From positions 6,771,693 through 6,835,692 of the forward strand of contig NC_051088.1 of NCBI RefSeq assembly GCF_901709675.1: a stretch of DNA of 64,000 nt. Direction: 5' to 3'. Shown here in pieces: positions 48,101 to 60,700 of this stretch. The notes below the pieces were generated by a model. The model was not told where the DNA came from. It was given only the letters and a program-made list of their open reading frames with translations, and did not search any database. The DNA is from Syngnathus acus (Eukaryota; Chordata; Actinopteri; Syngnathiformes; Syngnathidae). A program made the translations under genes and the position numbers. Within the stretch, counting starts at the first letter, position 1, and each line of letters opens with the position of its first letter.

Positions 48101-48701
48101 GACAAACCAGTCAGCACGCTAACAGGATACAGTAGTGGTCACAGACAAGTATGTTGCAAATGAAGCAATGAAAATTGTCAGTCAGCACCGAATACTATAC
48201 TTGGTTCAATTTCCTACGTCAAATTTTTGTGAAACCTGATTTTTGCAATGATCGCAAACAAAAATAAATGATGGAGTATAGTATTGACATAACTACCACC
48301 GCAAACACAATTCTGGTGTTGTTGTGTCCCATTAACTCAAGATGGGTCTGTCTCATTAAAGCTAGTGCAGAGCTCCCAACAGCTACACTAACTATTACAG
48401 CTACTTTCTGCATAATGGCAAATTATATTGGTAATAATATGTTCATATTTGTTTATGTGCTGGTCTGTCAATCTGTTGCTTTAGGTGAAACCTCTCCATC
48501 ATAAAAAAAAAAAAATTGGGTGCTGCATTAGATATCCAACCTCCACCTCAGCAGCCTAATTAGTATCAGCCCCAAATTGTTAGAGGACTATCTCTTTGGA
48601 ATCCCTCATGAATTGAAGGGAAATTTGAACACGTAACATTTTGCTAACACGAAGATGAAAATCTCAAAGCTCTTTCCTCTGGAGATTACGAATTGAAACA
48701 C

Positions 48702-48733
<32 letters not shown>

Positions 48734-51700
48734 GAAAAAATAGTGTTAATCAAAATAGAAAAATGTGACACTTTCCAACAATAAAGTTGTGATATTATAA
48801 TAATAATTGAATTATTTGGCAAAAATTTAGTAACTAATTACATGCACAGCTTTAGACAAGTGCTGCAATGTGGGTGAGATTAATAGCCTTCTGCTATTGA
48901 TTAACCTGTGATCAATTCACTAATTTGCACTTCTTATGAAGATTGAGAAAGTATTCCTGGAGGATGGGCAGTCTGTATTTTAACCTGAGTGGCTGGGCAG
49001 CTCGTGTGCTCCTCAGTGAGGACAGAGAGTCTGGCTGCATTTGTCGAAAGATGTGCGTTTAGCAGACGATCCTTGACACAGCAATTACTGCACCTCAGCA
49101 GGGCCGTGAGGGATGTTCAAGAACAGTGGGGTGCATCAACTGCAGGCTGTACCAGTCTGCTAATGGTTCCATTTGGTCATTTGGCGGATTTGTCTTGAGG
49201 CTAGCTTGACAAGTGCAAGTTGCCATTATTCTGTCCCACTGTCATAAGCATAGCACAAACCCTGAACTACAAACACATTACAGTTGAATCCCATGAATGG
49301 TTTTCTTCTTAATATGACGCGGGAGCCTCCAAGCTAATCCTCATTCAAATGCATGAGCCGACTGCAATAAAGTGTAAGTAATTCCAGCCCCCAGATTCTT
49401 GCTTAGAAGCACGAGCTTGCCAAGGGAGATGACTGAAAACCCAAGTTCAGAAAGAACCAAAGTTGAGGGTTACGCAAACATACAGTCATTCTCTATTTGC
49501 TTTAACATCAGCTCATCTTGTAAAGTTCTTTGATTCCTGGCTAACGTGCAGTGGGAAATTATTATCAAATTATATCCAAACTCTATCTTAAAACGGTTTT
49601 ACCCAAACCTTTATTTTCTCTCAAAACCAAGGATTATTTCTTCTGCATCCTGTTTAAGAAGGAAACTAGACACCGGTGTGAATTCAGCACTCCGAGCTGA
49701 TTTCGAAGTCTTTTTATGAATTCACCTATCTCAAGGCATATACTACACAGAATAGAAATTCTGAACAATCTAAAGGAAACATTAACTGCTCTCAGTCAAT
49801 GAAGTCTCTCTTTCACTTAGACGTTTGAGTCATGTTTAATTCGTCACTGTGCACAGGCTATGTGGTTTTGTCGCATAGTATGCTGCTCCCATAACTGAAG
49901 AGTGATTGCACTGCATCCTCCTCTACCGCAGGGTGAGTGATGGCTGGTAGCCAAAGATAATGTGCCTTTTATAGTCTAATGAAGAAAAAGATACTCAGCT
50001 GAATAAATATTCACTCTGCAGACTAATTCCTAACGAGGCACAAGTTAGTTTTTGTAATACAAAAGAACCGTGGTGTCAAACTCTGGCCGGCGGGCCATGT
50101 ATGGCCCGCAGTGTAATTACGTATATTTGTCCTACAAAGGCAAATTGTGCATCGACTTTGTGTCAATACTAAAATTGCAGATTGTCTTCACTTTTTGAAA
50201 AATGGAGATGTTTCGAGCAATTTTGATTACCATTCATCTTTTTTAAAAATTTGAACATTTCTTGCTAGTCTCTGATTTCAATACTAGTTATTCATCAGTT
50301 TGTTGTGTAGCCTATAGTGTATATAATATGAGACGTTCATACATTTATTTGGGTTTGCAGTCATAATGGCACTCCCAAGGAAACTGACTATGATGTGGCC
50401 TGCGACAAAAATTTGACACCCCTGCGTCATCATTGTCAATGTCACTGTCAAGCGATCATTGTCACCACTTACCGCTTTGATTGACAGAGAGAAAAGACAT
50501 GGTTTTGCTGAATAGTGGTATACTGAAGTAAGTTACTTGTTATATATAAATATGGTTCCTTGCCCAGGGAGTGGCACATTTGGAGATAAAGAATGTTAAT
50601 TTTTAATACTTGGGGGCATATTTTCCCATTTTTCAAATGTGGAAGGGGTGGGGCTAGACAGCATTTTGGCAATTTTCGTAGACCGACGCAGTTGGGCACA
50701 GCTAGACAGAGGCTGTCTGCGCCATGTGGGCGTCAACACAGCCGACTCCAACTGTGTCCAATCAATCAAGCGGCTTCTTCCCATCCCTTTAAATAGGGCG
50801 CACCTGACTTCCAGAGAGAGTCTAGAGATAGCGGAAAGTGTGAGTAGCCCCATTTCAGCACAGAGGAGACCGATCTGCTCATCTGGGAGGTCAAAGCTAA
50901 CAAAACACACTCACAAAACAAGACATCCAAGGGAGGGTGAAAATATGCCAATCCACAGAGAGTAAACAGATTTAGACTTCTGAAGGTCTGACAGCAGTAG
51001 AGGGGCTATCACACTGCTCACAGTATTTAGTACCTTTGCAGTCTCTTGTCTTACTGAATTGTACTGTAATTATGACAGACAAAATGTGTCATCAGCAAAA
51101 ATAAATTTGACACATAATCATAGTGCTTGCTCCAGTGAAAAGAACAACAGCGAGGATGAATGCTGACAGGCATGAAAGAACCCTTTTTAGCACATAGCAA
51201 CAGCCTGGACTACCTTCGAGGAACCCCGGGAAAGCTACCATGGATTGGAACACAAAATAAAGATTCTTTCCAACATTTTGGCACTCAGTTCATTAATTTC
51301 ATTTATTTGGGATCATAAAGCTCGATTTATAATGTCACAATATTATTGTGCGCATGTGCATGTGTGGGCGTGTGTACGTGGATGCTAATTATGAATGAAT
51401 TGTCAATCTGTCAAGGGTTGGGCAAGATTCATTACTCCCATGACACGTTATATTGACTTTTATTAATTTGCATAATTACCTATTTTTCGTACATGCAATA
51501 TAATATTAAGCACCTAGCTAGCAGGGAAGAATTTACCACTGTAAAAATCACATCAATCATAAATGTTGATTTCTTACAATAAAATGAAATACATTTTCTT
51601 ACAATGGTTTAACATTGTTGGAAACAGACAAATGTCAATATGATTTTTTTCTAGAAATCTCTGCAAGTGTTTACATTTTGAAAAGATCACTTAATCAACA

Positions 51701-54700
51701 TTTCTAGGAAATCCCAATGTCCCATCATTGGGAAGCTATTTTTATAGCAGGACTGGTGCTAGGATAACTCCTAGGCTACTATGGAGTGCTTCCAAATTTT
51801 AATACTTCTTAAACATCACTTCTTGTTCAATAAAAGGCTTCATGTGCCTGCAGTGGTCAACCTGTCAAATAAAACACTTTCCTCTACATGACATGTTACA
51901 GTCAAGTCAAGCTCTTGTTGTATTTTCTTACAATTGTGATATGCTAAAATAGATGATTTATTCATTTCTGTGCTTCTCCTTTGAGACTCAAAGCAAAGCG
52001 CCAATAACTCAACGTCATGATCACATTTTACCTTCAGCACAGTAAGTAGTATGTATTACATGTTACTTGAGTGCATTTCTATCTTTGTGATTGCTTAAAG
52101 CTTGATGTGTGTGTGCGTGCGTGCGTGCGTTTTACACTGACAGACTTGCGCATTTTAGATGAAGAGACTTATTAAAGTTCATTGACATTGCTGAACTTGT
52201 GGAACACCACAGTCATTTCATTTGTTCTATTTGGACATTTATGTCTTCGCTTACTATCCTTTCAAAGGAAGGCTGTCAACTGCCATCACCCTGGTGACTT
52301 AGTATAGACATGGAAAAGCATACACACAGGCAATAAATAAATAAATAAATAAATCATCCTTCATCATCATCTTCACCCCCATCAGTCCCCTCAGGTCTAT
52401 TTATAGCTTTATGCAACAGCATGTCCAAGCCGTGTAAAAAGCCTGTCGTTACGCATCAATCTCATCAGGCTTTGAAGTGAAAGAGTCTCAACATACTGTA
52501 TCGTCAGTCGTTTACAGAAGTGTTTGTGGGTTAATAAACTAAATTATTATAAGTTTCTAGACAAACAATGCAAGGCCACTTGTTGTCAAATGAAAGTTAT
52601 TGCCACCAATAACTGAGGGTTGAAGGACCCGTGCCAGCTGTGGCTCAGCTAGTTCTATTGGCAATCTATTAATTGTTTATTATTGAAGTGAGGTGGCTCA
52701 GATAACTGAATTAATCCAACTTCAATTATTATTTGTTTAAGATGTTTCATTCTAAAATGGTAATAGACAAATCTGTCACACCGGTAATCAAATTTAAAAT
52801 GTTCAAATTTACCCTACTATCACTTGCTAATTCAATACTAAAGTAACTTGACCATGGAAAAACATGTTTGTTTTGCTGGTAAACATTGAAGTTTCCTTCT
52901 TCACACTATTTGTAACATGATGACAACCCTGCAGAAACACATTTAAATGCAAATCACCTTGATTACATTTCAGACACTGCTAAAATGAATCTGCTCGGTA
53001 ATGGGAAATGAAAGAAAGGCTGTAGCCGCCACTAAAGACCATAATCACAGTGGAATGTTCTTTCACACCAGATAATGTTTCCTCATCTGCACCCATAGTA
53101 AATCATACTATATTAACCACAAAACTTTGCTACTTCGTACTTTGCTTCTGACTTACTGTTGGGTACCTTAAATTGTGATTGCTGACTCACATCCACTGTT
53201 TCTTTTTCATCCGAGGCATCAAAGCGGTGACCTTTTGCTACATAGCCTCCTTCACTGACCTATAGCATGCCATTTAGCAGCTGTCTGGTAATGCAAGCAT
53301 TGTCCTGATGTCATTGTGGTTCCCCTTATAATAAGGTTATTAGTTCATCATGGGTGATAAGACCAGCCTCAACTTTTTAACTAACATCGTAATACTGCTT
53401 ATACTGCAAATCCGCCAGTGGTAAGAGTTTACAGTGTTTAAAACAGTTGCATCAACACCCCTCAGTAATTAAATTTAAAAAAAAGCTTTCACGTTGTTAA
53501 AGTGTCACCTGGATTGCACACTGAATAGTGTCTATTTGAAATTGAAACCATGCCCTTACATGACTGAAGTTAACTGGTTAGAGTCTTCAGCATCATTCTT
53601 GGAACAAGGGGTGAATTTTGCTCAGTGACCTAGTGGTAGAGTGTCCACCCCGAGACTGGAAGGTTGTGGGTTCAAACCCCGGCCGGGTCATACCAAAGAC
53701 TATAAAAATGGGACCCATTGCCTCCCTGCTTGGCACTCAGCATTAAGGGTTAGAATTGGGGGGTTAGATCACCAAAGGATTCCCGAGCGCGGCACCGCTG
53801 CTGCTCACTGGTCCCCTCTCCCCCAGGGGATGGATCAAGATCACACGGGGATGGGTTAAATGCAGAGGACAAATTTCACCACACCCAGATGTGTGTGTGA
53901 CGATCATTGGGACTTTAACTTTTAATTGGTATTCCACAAACATAATATTAGGCAGTGTCGGGTTTACATTCATATAGACACTTGGCTGGGTGTTGGATTT
54001 CGACTCACTTTCAACTGTTACTGTATCTTATTTTTTTCAATGTATTGTATTCATTGTCTTTGCGGTCGTCCCATTGCTATATGAGAAGTGCTTTGTTTCA
54101 GCTGCATATATTGTATATACTGTACGTTAATAGAGAACTGTTATGTCCTCAGCCAAATAGGTTCACACTTCCTGCACGACTATAGACCACACTGACTGTC
54201 TATTTTTCTGTCTTCTTTTTTTTTGCAAGGTTTTATTTGTATAAAGAGAAAGACCAACAAGATGTTTCAAACATGGCATACAGAACTGAAGGATTTGCAT
54301 TTCAATGGCTTCCATATTTGTATGGCTCCACCAAAGCACACCCATACGGTGTAATGTGCAAACAGGCAGCATTAAAGATAAGTTATTACAGCTTTGATGC
54401 ATAAGTATGGGCTCCTGTATATGGTGAGAAAGGATTTCTTAGTTGGCGGAAGGCTATTATCCTTTCAAGCAGTGCACATTGAACCCGATTGAGGATTAAA
54501 CAGCAAAAATATTAATACAATAAGATCACCGCCATAAGGAAGAGGGAAGTGTGAAAGAATGTGCCGTTACTAAGATATGGCTTTATTTTCCTCATAAATT
54601 CTTAGGGATCGCTTCACGCGAGAGCAATCACATCTTTTACAGTGACATGGACACACAACACTCTCGATAGGCAACAATGAAGCTCACTTACTTACCATCT

Positions 54701-57700
54701 GTCTGAATATCCCCCAAACACACACTAAGAAGCAAACACAGAAGGTAGCTAAAATACAGTAATACATCCCAGTGCGATTTAACGCTGTAAGCCAACTACA
54801 AGGAGAGACATCACACCACGATCCCATTTCTAAACCTCATACTCAGCAGGGTGCATGACAAATAAGAGATAACCAGATTTTTATAGACTCTGAACATTTT
54901 GTTAATCCTCACTATTTAATTTAGGAAATATTCACATGGGAAAGTTGAGCACAACAAATGTTTTTTTGAGTGCTCGAAATATGTGAAAATGCCACACTTG
55001 TGATTGTTAGTGTCATTCTGGAGGGGGGAGAGTATTTAAAAAGAAAAAAACTTGGCTGTCGCTGTTGCTATTTTCACTTTCGGCTTATCCCACCAGGCAC
55101 CGCCACAGCGAGTCTCTTGCAAAGTTCATTTCCAGTTGCACTTCCCGGCACAACCTATCCATTTAGAATTTCTGCGGGCTTGGTAACAGTGGCTGGATAT
55201 TGGGGCACTACACTAAATGTCCAGGATTTTTAGAAAAATGACACGGAAAAATCTTCCAGCCAAATCAAGCATTACTGCATAAAGTCCGAACCTTCTCCGG
55301 TAACGCACGTCCTGTGGCTGCCATCTGTCTCTTTCTGGCGGCGCACAACCTGTGGATGCCATTGGACATTTATCTAGCAGCGCACGGTGTGCAGCGAGCC
55401 TTGAACCATGTGTCGTATGTCTCATGTTGTCAGGCAAGACCTTATGCCTGGTCCTCACAACTCTATGGGGCTTCACACCACGGCGGTACGCCTAAACAGC
55501 CTGGAGGAGCTCCATGTGTTCAGTATCTTGGTCACCTTCCCTATTGTGTCTAGCATCCCACACGCCCAACTTACTGGTCCCTATGGGCCTTGTTCTGTCT
55601 TGGATGACCTCTAGAATGACTACTGTGTGTACAACTCTCTCCCTCGTACCTACCACCAAATACCTCCCACCATGGCTGTTTTTAGAAGTCTGGACAACAT
55701 CCTTGAAGGAAGTTGGGGGTGTAACATCATTATCTGTGTTATGTTTTTCATACCACCGCCATTTCAGTTTGTTTAGTTTTCCTATCTTCTCACTCTGCTT
55801 GTTATGGCTTTGTCTCCCCCTGCTTTTGTCATCCGTGCTACCCATTAATTTTGCCATTTTTGATCCTGCTTCGGCATCCTTTTGTTTGCCTTTTAGTTCA
55901 TAATAAATACTTTAAAGATTTCATTGAGCTCCAGCTTTCCTTCACTGTTTCCCTGTACTAGGCTCTAACTGCTTTTGCATCATTACGAATGAGGACCTCA
56001 AAAGGTGACACATCATAGTTATGTGCCATACAATCCTGCCATAACTACGTAGATTTACAGTTTTATAGTTTTTTTTAATAAATAGACTTCTAATGAGTAA
56101 AAATTTAAAAATATACTTATTAGCATATTTATCCAAATTTCCCAATTATATTAAATGAAGGTAAATAGAATGTCTTCAGTAATTTTAGTTATTGTCGAGT
56201 AAAGCCGGCCACACAGGGCAATGGGAGCAAACTATTCGCATCATGCAATGCACTTGGTAGAAGGTGAATAGCATTGCAACAGCAGAAGAGTTTACAGCCA
56301 ATCAAAATGCCAAGTTAATTGACATGACCATTCAAAAGAAACATTGGATTTATGGGTAACAAGCAAGATCAACCCATAGCAATACTGTTGCCCACAGCCT
56401 CTCAAATATATCTGGATGTTTGATCATCTCATTAAAACCTGATGACAAGATTGAAAAAAAATGCCCCTTTATCATTACCAAAACATATTCTATGTTGATC
56501 TTAAGCCACCAGCTTTCCTTTCTTCCCTCCATTTGCTATTTTTATATTGTCAAATGTCGTGACAACAACCAGGGCAAACCCTTTTTATCTTGAAAAATCA
56601 TGCAATATTCTTCGTGTTTCAATAAACAATGAAGGTGACACTTCAAAACTTTGGTTCCTGATAAAAATGCCTTTTGAGGCTGGTTGGTAGGTGTGCAAGG
56701 GTCAGCAATTTGCTTTCAATTGTCCAGTTCCATCTAATTCAGCTCAGTATATGCGGGTGGCTTTTTTCTCTCATAAGCCTTCGAACATTGTCACCCACAT
56801 GCTCAGCTCTGAAAATCCTTCTTTTTTGAATTGCTATGATGTCAGCTAGTTGCTTGAGATTGTCCCCAGCGGTAACAATATACAGCTGATGAAACCTCGC
56901 CACAAGCTTTCCAGTCTGTCAGGAGCCTTGAAGATAAAGCCAGTGATTAATAATGCAACAGAATACACTATGTAACATTTCTGATCTGTTAGTTACAATG
57001 CTATTTGCGTTCGTCATATTCTCCATGAATGTATACAAATAAGATCAACAAGCTATGCAGTATAGTCAGGGGGAAAAAAACCCCCACAGATACTGATGTT
57101 TCTGCAGAGAATTCACGAGTTTACGTGATAAGCACAAAGGCACACATTTTGATACATATGCCCACACATCATAATGTGTGTAGGCCTGTTCTAAATTTAC
57201 CTCCATTTGTTATTCATGCACATAATCACTTGAAGTATCATTGTTACATTGGAGGTGGGGTTTCAACAAATATTGAAATAAAGCTTTTTAATCTGTTGAC
57301 ACGGTCTGCAAACTGGCAAACTTCCTGGGTTGTTTAATTGACATTAAAAGCACAAAGAGGTTTTATCCTCTGCTGCACAGTAGATAAAATGGCATGTGAT
57401 ATATCAAACCTGGATTCTATTATCTTTGCTCTTTTGTGTATTTGTATGCACCATCACTGGAATTATACTCAAAACAATACAAAAATTGTTGTTGGCAGTG
57501 TTCAGCTTTTCAGACAATATCTTATAGTTATTGCACAAAAGTGTCCAGACATGTTGAAGGGGTCTTTGCTGTATTTTTGGGATTGGATGGGGCAAATAAC
57601 ATTATATTGTCCGAAATTAATGTAGGGAAAAAATGGGTGCACTGCTCCTGTTTGTGCTCAACTAGTAGTTTGCTTGGCTAAAGATGACACAGTCAAAACC

Positions 57701-60700
57701 CAAATTGAGGTCTTTAGCATTCCTCAGTTGCAAAGAGAAGACAATGTCTTGAAAAGTTAGTGTATCTCTTTTTGCATTCCGGCAACTAGGTTTCAGTTGC
57801 CAGTCTGTTTGAATAGCACAATGAGCTGTTAGAACTAAATTTAGTTATATGTGACATGTATGTATATAGAATGTGAACAGGATTAGTTAAAGGAGCAGTG
57901 TGATGAATTTTGTCTTTTTTTTAATGTAGCCCAGCTAATTAGCAACAAACAGAAATTAAATAATAAGGAAGATGTTATAGTTACAAGTAAGCAAATTTCT
58001 GACTGATAATTTACTGGTATATTATTACTATAAATATTGATTGACAAAATGCTTTTGTAAGTAAAAGCAAGTAAAATTCCTAATTACGACTGTTCCCCAG
58101 AGTCCATGGAGGAATTTGGGTCCAATATCTAAGATTGTCATCCCTTAGCCTTGCTTAATGACAAGATGCATCAAATCCTCACCACCAGACAATCAAAAGC
58201 ACACTCGAGTCAAGGTGATGCAAGTGCTCAAAGCAACTCTGAGTCTAAAACACAGACAGCTTCTACTTCGCAATCCTGCGACACGTCTTTTGAAGAACCG
58301 TCATGCTTGGGAGAATTTCAAAATCTAATGCAGAAAAGACCTTTCCTTCCTATCTGCATCACTATCACCTCTGATGTGCTCTGACTCACTAATGCCTAAT
58401 CTACCTTCATTTGGATAGGATTATGAACACTGAGCAGATCGTGTTCTTATTTAGGTTTATATGCTCTAGGCTCCAGGCTGGTATTTGATGACTGTGAGAG
58501 TTTCTTTTCTGTTATGTTAGCAAAAACTAGAATACCTTAAATGATCAAAGATATCATTGCAAATTCTGTCCTGCGCAAATAATACAATTGTAGCTTGTGT
58601 TCTCATGACAGATTTGTACAATAGGTAAGCAATTAAAATGTCAATTTGTTGCATCAAGACTCCTCTGCAAAGCCAATTAAAAAGTGACTTGCACTGCAAA
58701 GCGCTGCAAATACATAAATTCTAGTCCATGAAAACGATCATTTTGGACAGAAGCATCTCACATGATTTCACACATTAGTGAAAATACCCAACAAACTCAA
58801 AGAAGCTTCTCATCTCTCAGTTGAGTTCTAAAAAATGTTTGGGGATTTATCAGACCGTGCTGTACCATAGTGGGCGCTGAGGTGGACTGGGGGCCTTTTC
58901 TTTTACCCTCCTCAGGCACGCCTGTCAATTTGGTGGCTGAAAGTAGAAAAAAATTGGGCCTGCTGTAAGGAGGTCTATTTTGTGCTGGAGGTGGTGTAAT
59001 GCAATTTGGGTGAATTTGATCATGGTGCAGGCACACTCTGCTTCAGAGATGTGCGTTGGATTTGATCACATTTTAAAAATACGACAACAGTGTGAATCAT
59101 TATAGAAATCAGCCTCATTGGCTGTGGCACAGCTTTGGGGGTGGGGAAGGGGTCATACATAGACACGAGGGATCGGATTGGAATGTGGCCTCCGAGTGCC
59201 CACTTTGTAGAGGTGATTTGTGATCGCCCTATCCATCTGCCATCATTCCTCTTATAAGCATATTTTCATCTTCTGCATGGACTCAAGCAATTCTTTTTAA
59301 GTTTCCACTTCCCCATCGGTCAGGAGGCTACTCAGCTGTGTTCATACCCACAACAGCGCAAACACACATTTTTCACTGCGCAGGTGTACAAAAATACTAA
59401 AATAAAGAAAACGCCACCCATGCATACATTTCCACCATGTTTTGTACTACACTTGTGATGGGTGCGGAAATAAAGCCCTAAGGTTTAAACGTAGGATTTA
59501 TTTTTACCACAACCACACATACAGTATAAAATGTAATATCCTACATCCAACCCTGTCAGAAAGGCAAATAGTGTGCCTTCTTTCTTAAAGTGGTGGTCCA
59601 CTTACTTTGATCCAGATCATACTCCTCCATGGTGCTGACAAAGTGAGGTCTGGAGTAGAAGTTGTGCGGTCCCGGCTGCTGAAGCCCCCCCAGGCTGAAG
59701 AGGCTTCGCTCATTTGTTACGCAGCAGGAAAAAGCCCTTCGGCTCGGTATGCAGGGGTAGCGTGTCCAGCTCTTCATTTCCAGGTCGAATGCCTCCAGCG
59801 CTGTCACTGGCATCTTTCCTTGACGACCACCTGGGAATGTCGAGGAAAGCCTTCAGCTTACTTCAAGGCTGGGATGCACAAAATTTAAATTTCTTGTAAA
59901 AAAATATACGATGGATGAGTCACACGAAATAGGATGGCGCACTAATCTTTTGGGAATTAATCATATGGAATTTAATGCATGTAACATTTGTATCAACTTC
60001 AAAACAGGTGGTTAATTTAATGTCGATCCAATTACCGTTCTTTCCATGTATAATGCGCAAAATGTAACTAATTTATTGTCCTAAAATCTGGGGTGCGCAT
60101 TATACATGGGTACAATTTTTTTTGATTTTTTTCTCTTTTTCTTTTTTTTTGTGAAGAAAATCATGGTACAACAATTTTTGAAGAAAATCTTGTCACGGAT
60201 GGTTCTTTACAACGTCACTTTCCTCTCTTTTCATTTTAACCTAACTGATCGCGGTGGTGCCTTTCTGGGCAGTCGGAGAAATCAACGCCAACAAAAAAAA
60301 TACATCCAGCCTAGTTAAGAAATCACCAGAAAGATCACCATGACAATTGTGAATAATAAATAAATAATTATATATATTATATATATTATTATTATAATAA
60401 TAAATAATTGTGATAAATAACTGGAACATCACTCAAATATTGGTGATCCCGTTGAGAGTCGCACATATTTCTTCGCTATCGAGTTTGCTACTGCATGTGC
60501 AGTGATACTGACCGGCAGAATAACATCCGGTTGTTCCCAAAGATGATCTTTTTTCTGAAATAATCTTATGGACTTAAGTAACCCGGCCGGGTCATACCAA
60601 AGACTATAAAAATGGGACCCATTGCCTCCCTGCTTGGCACTCAGCATTAAGGGTTGGAATTGGGGGGTTAGATCACCAAATGATTCCCGAGCGCGGCGCC

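Larger units (their letters stand above)
45798..59605 (-). other. klhdc8b large intron (13.8 kb)
   Basis: It holds the 50.07 kb MITE, the 53.6 kb SINE and simple repeats: (AAT)n at 48701-48733, a GTGC tract at 52107-52130 and (AAAT)n at 52332-52354. No other exon was identified. Frames at 47251-47680 and 55400-55900 have no recognisable protein. Confidence 0.75.
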
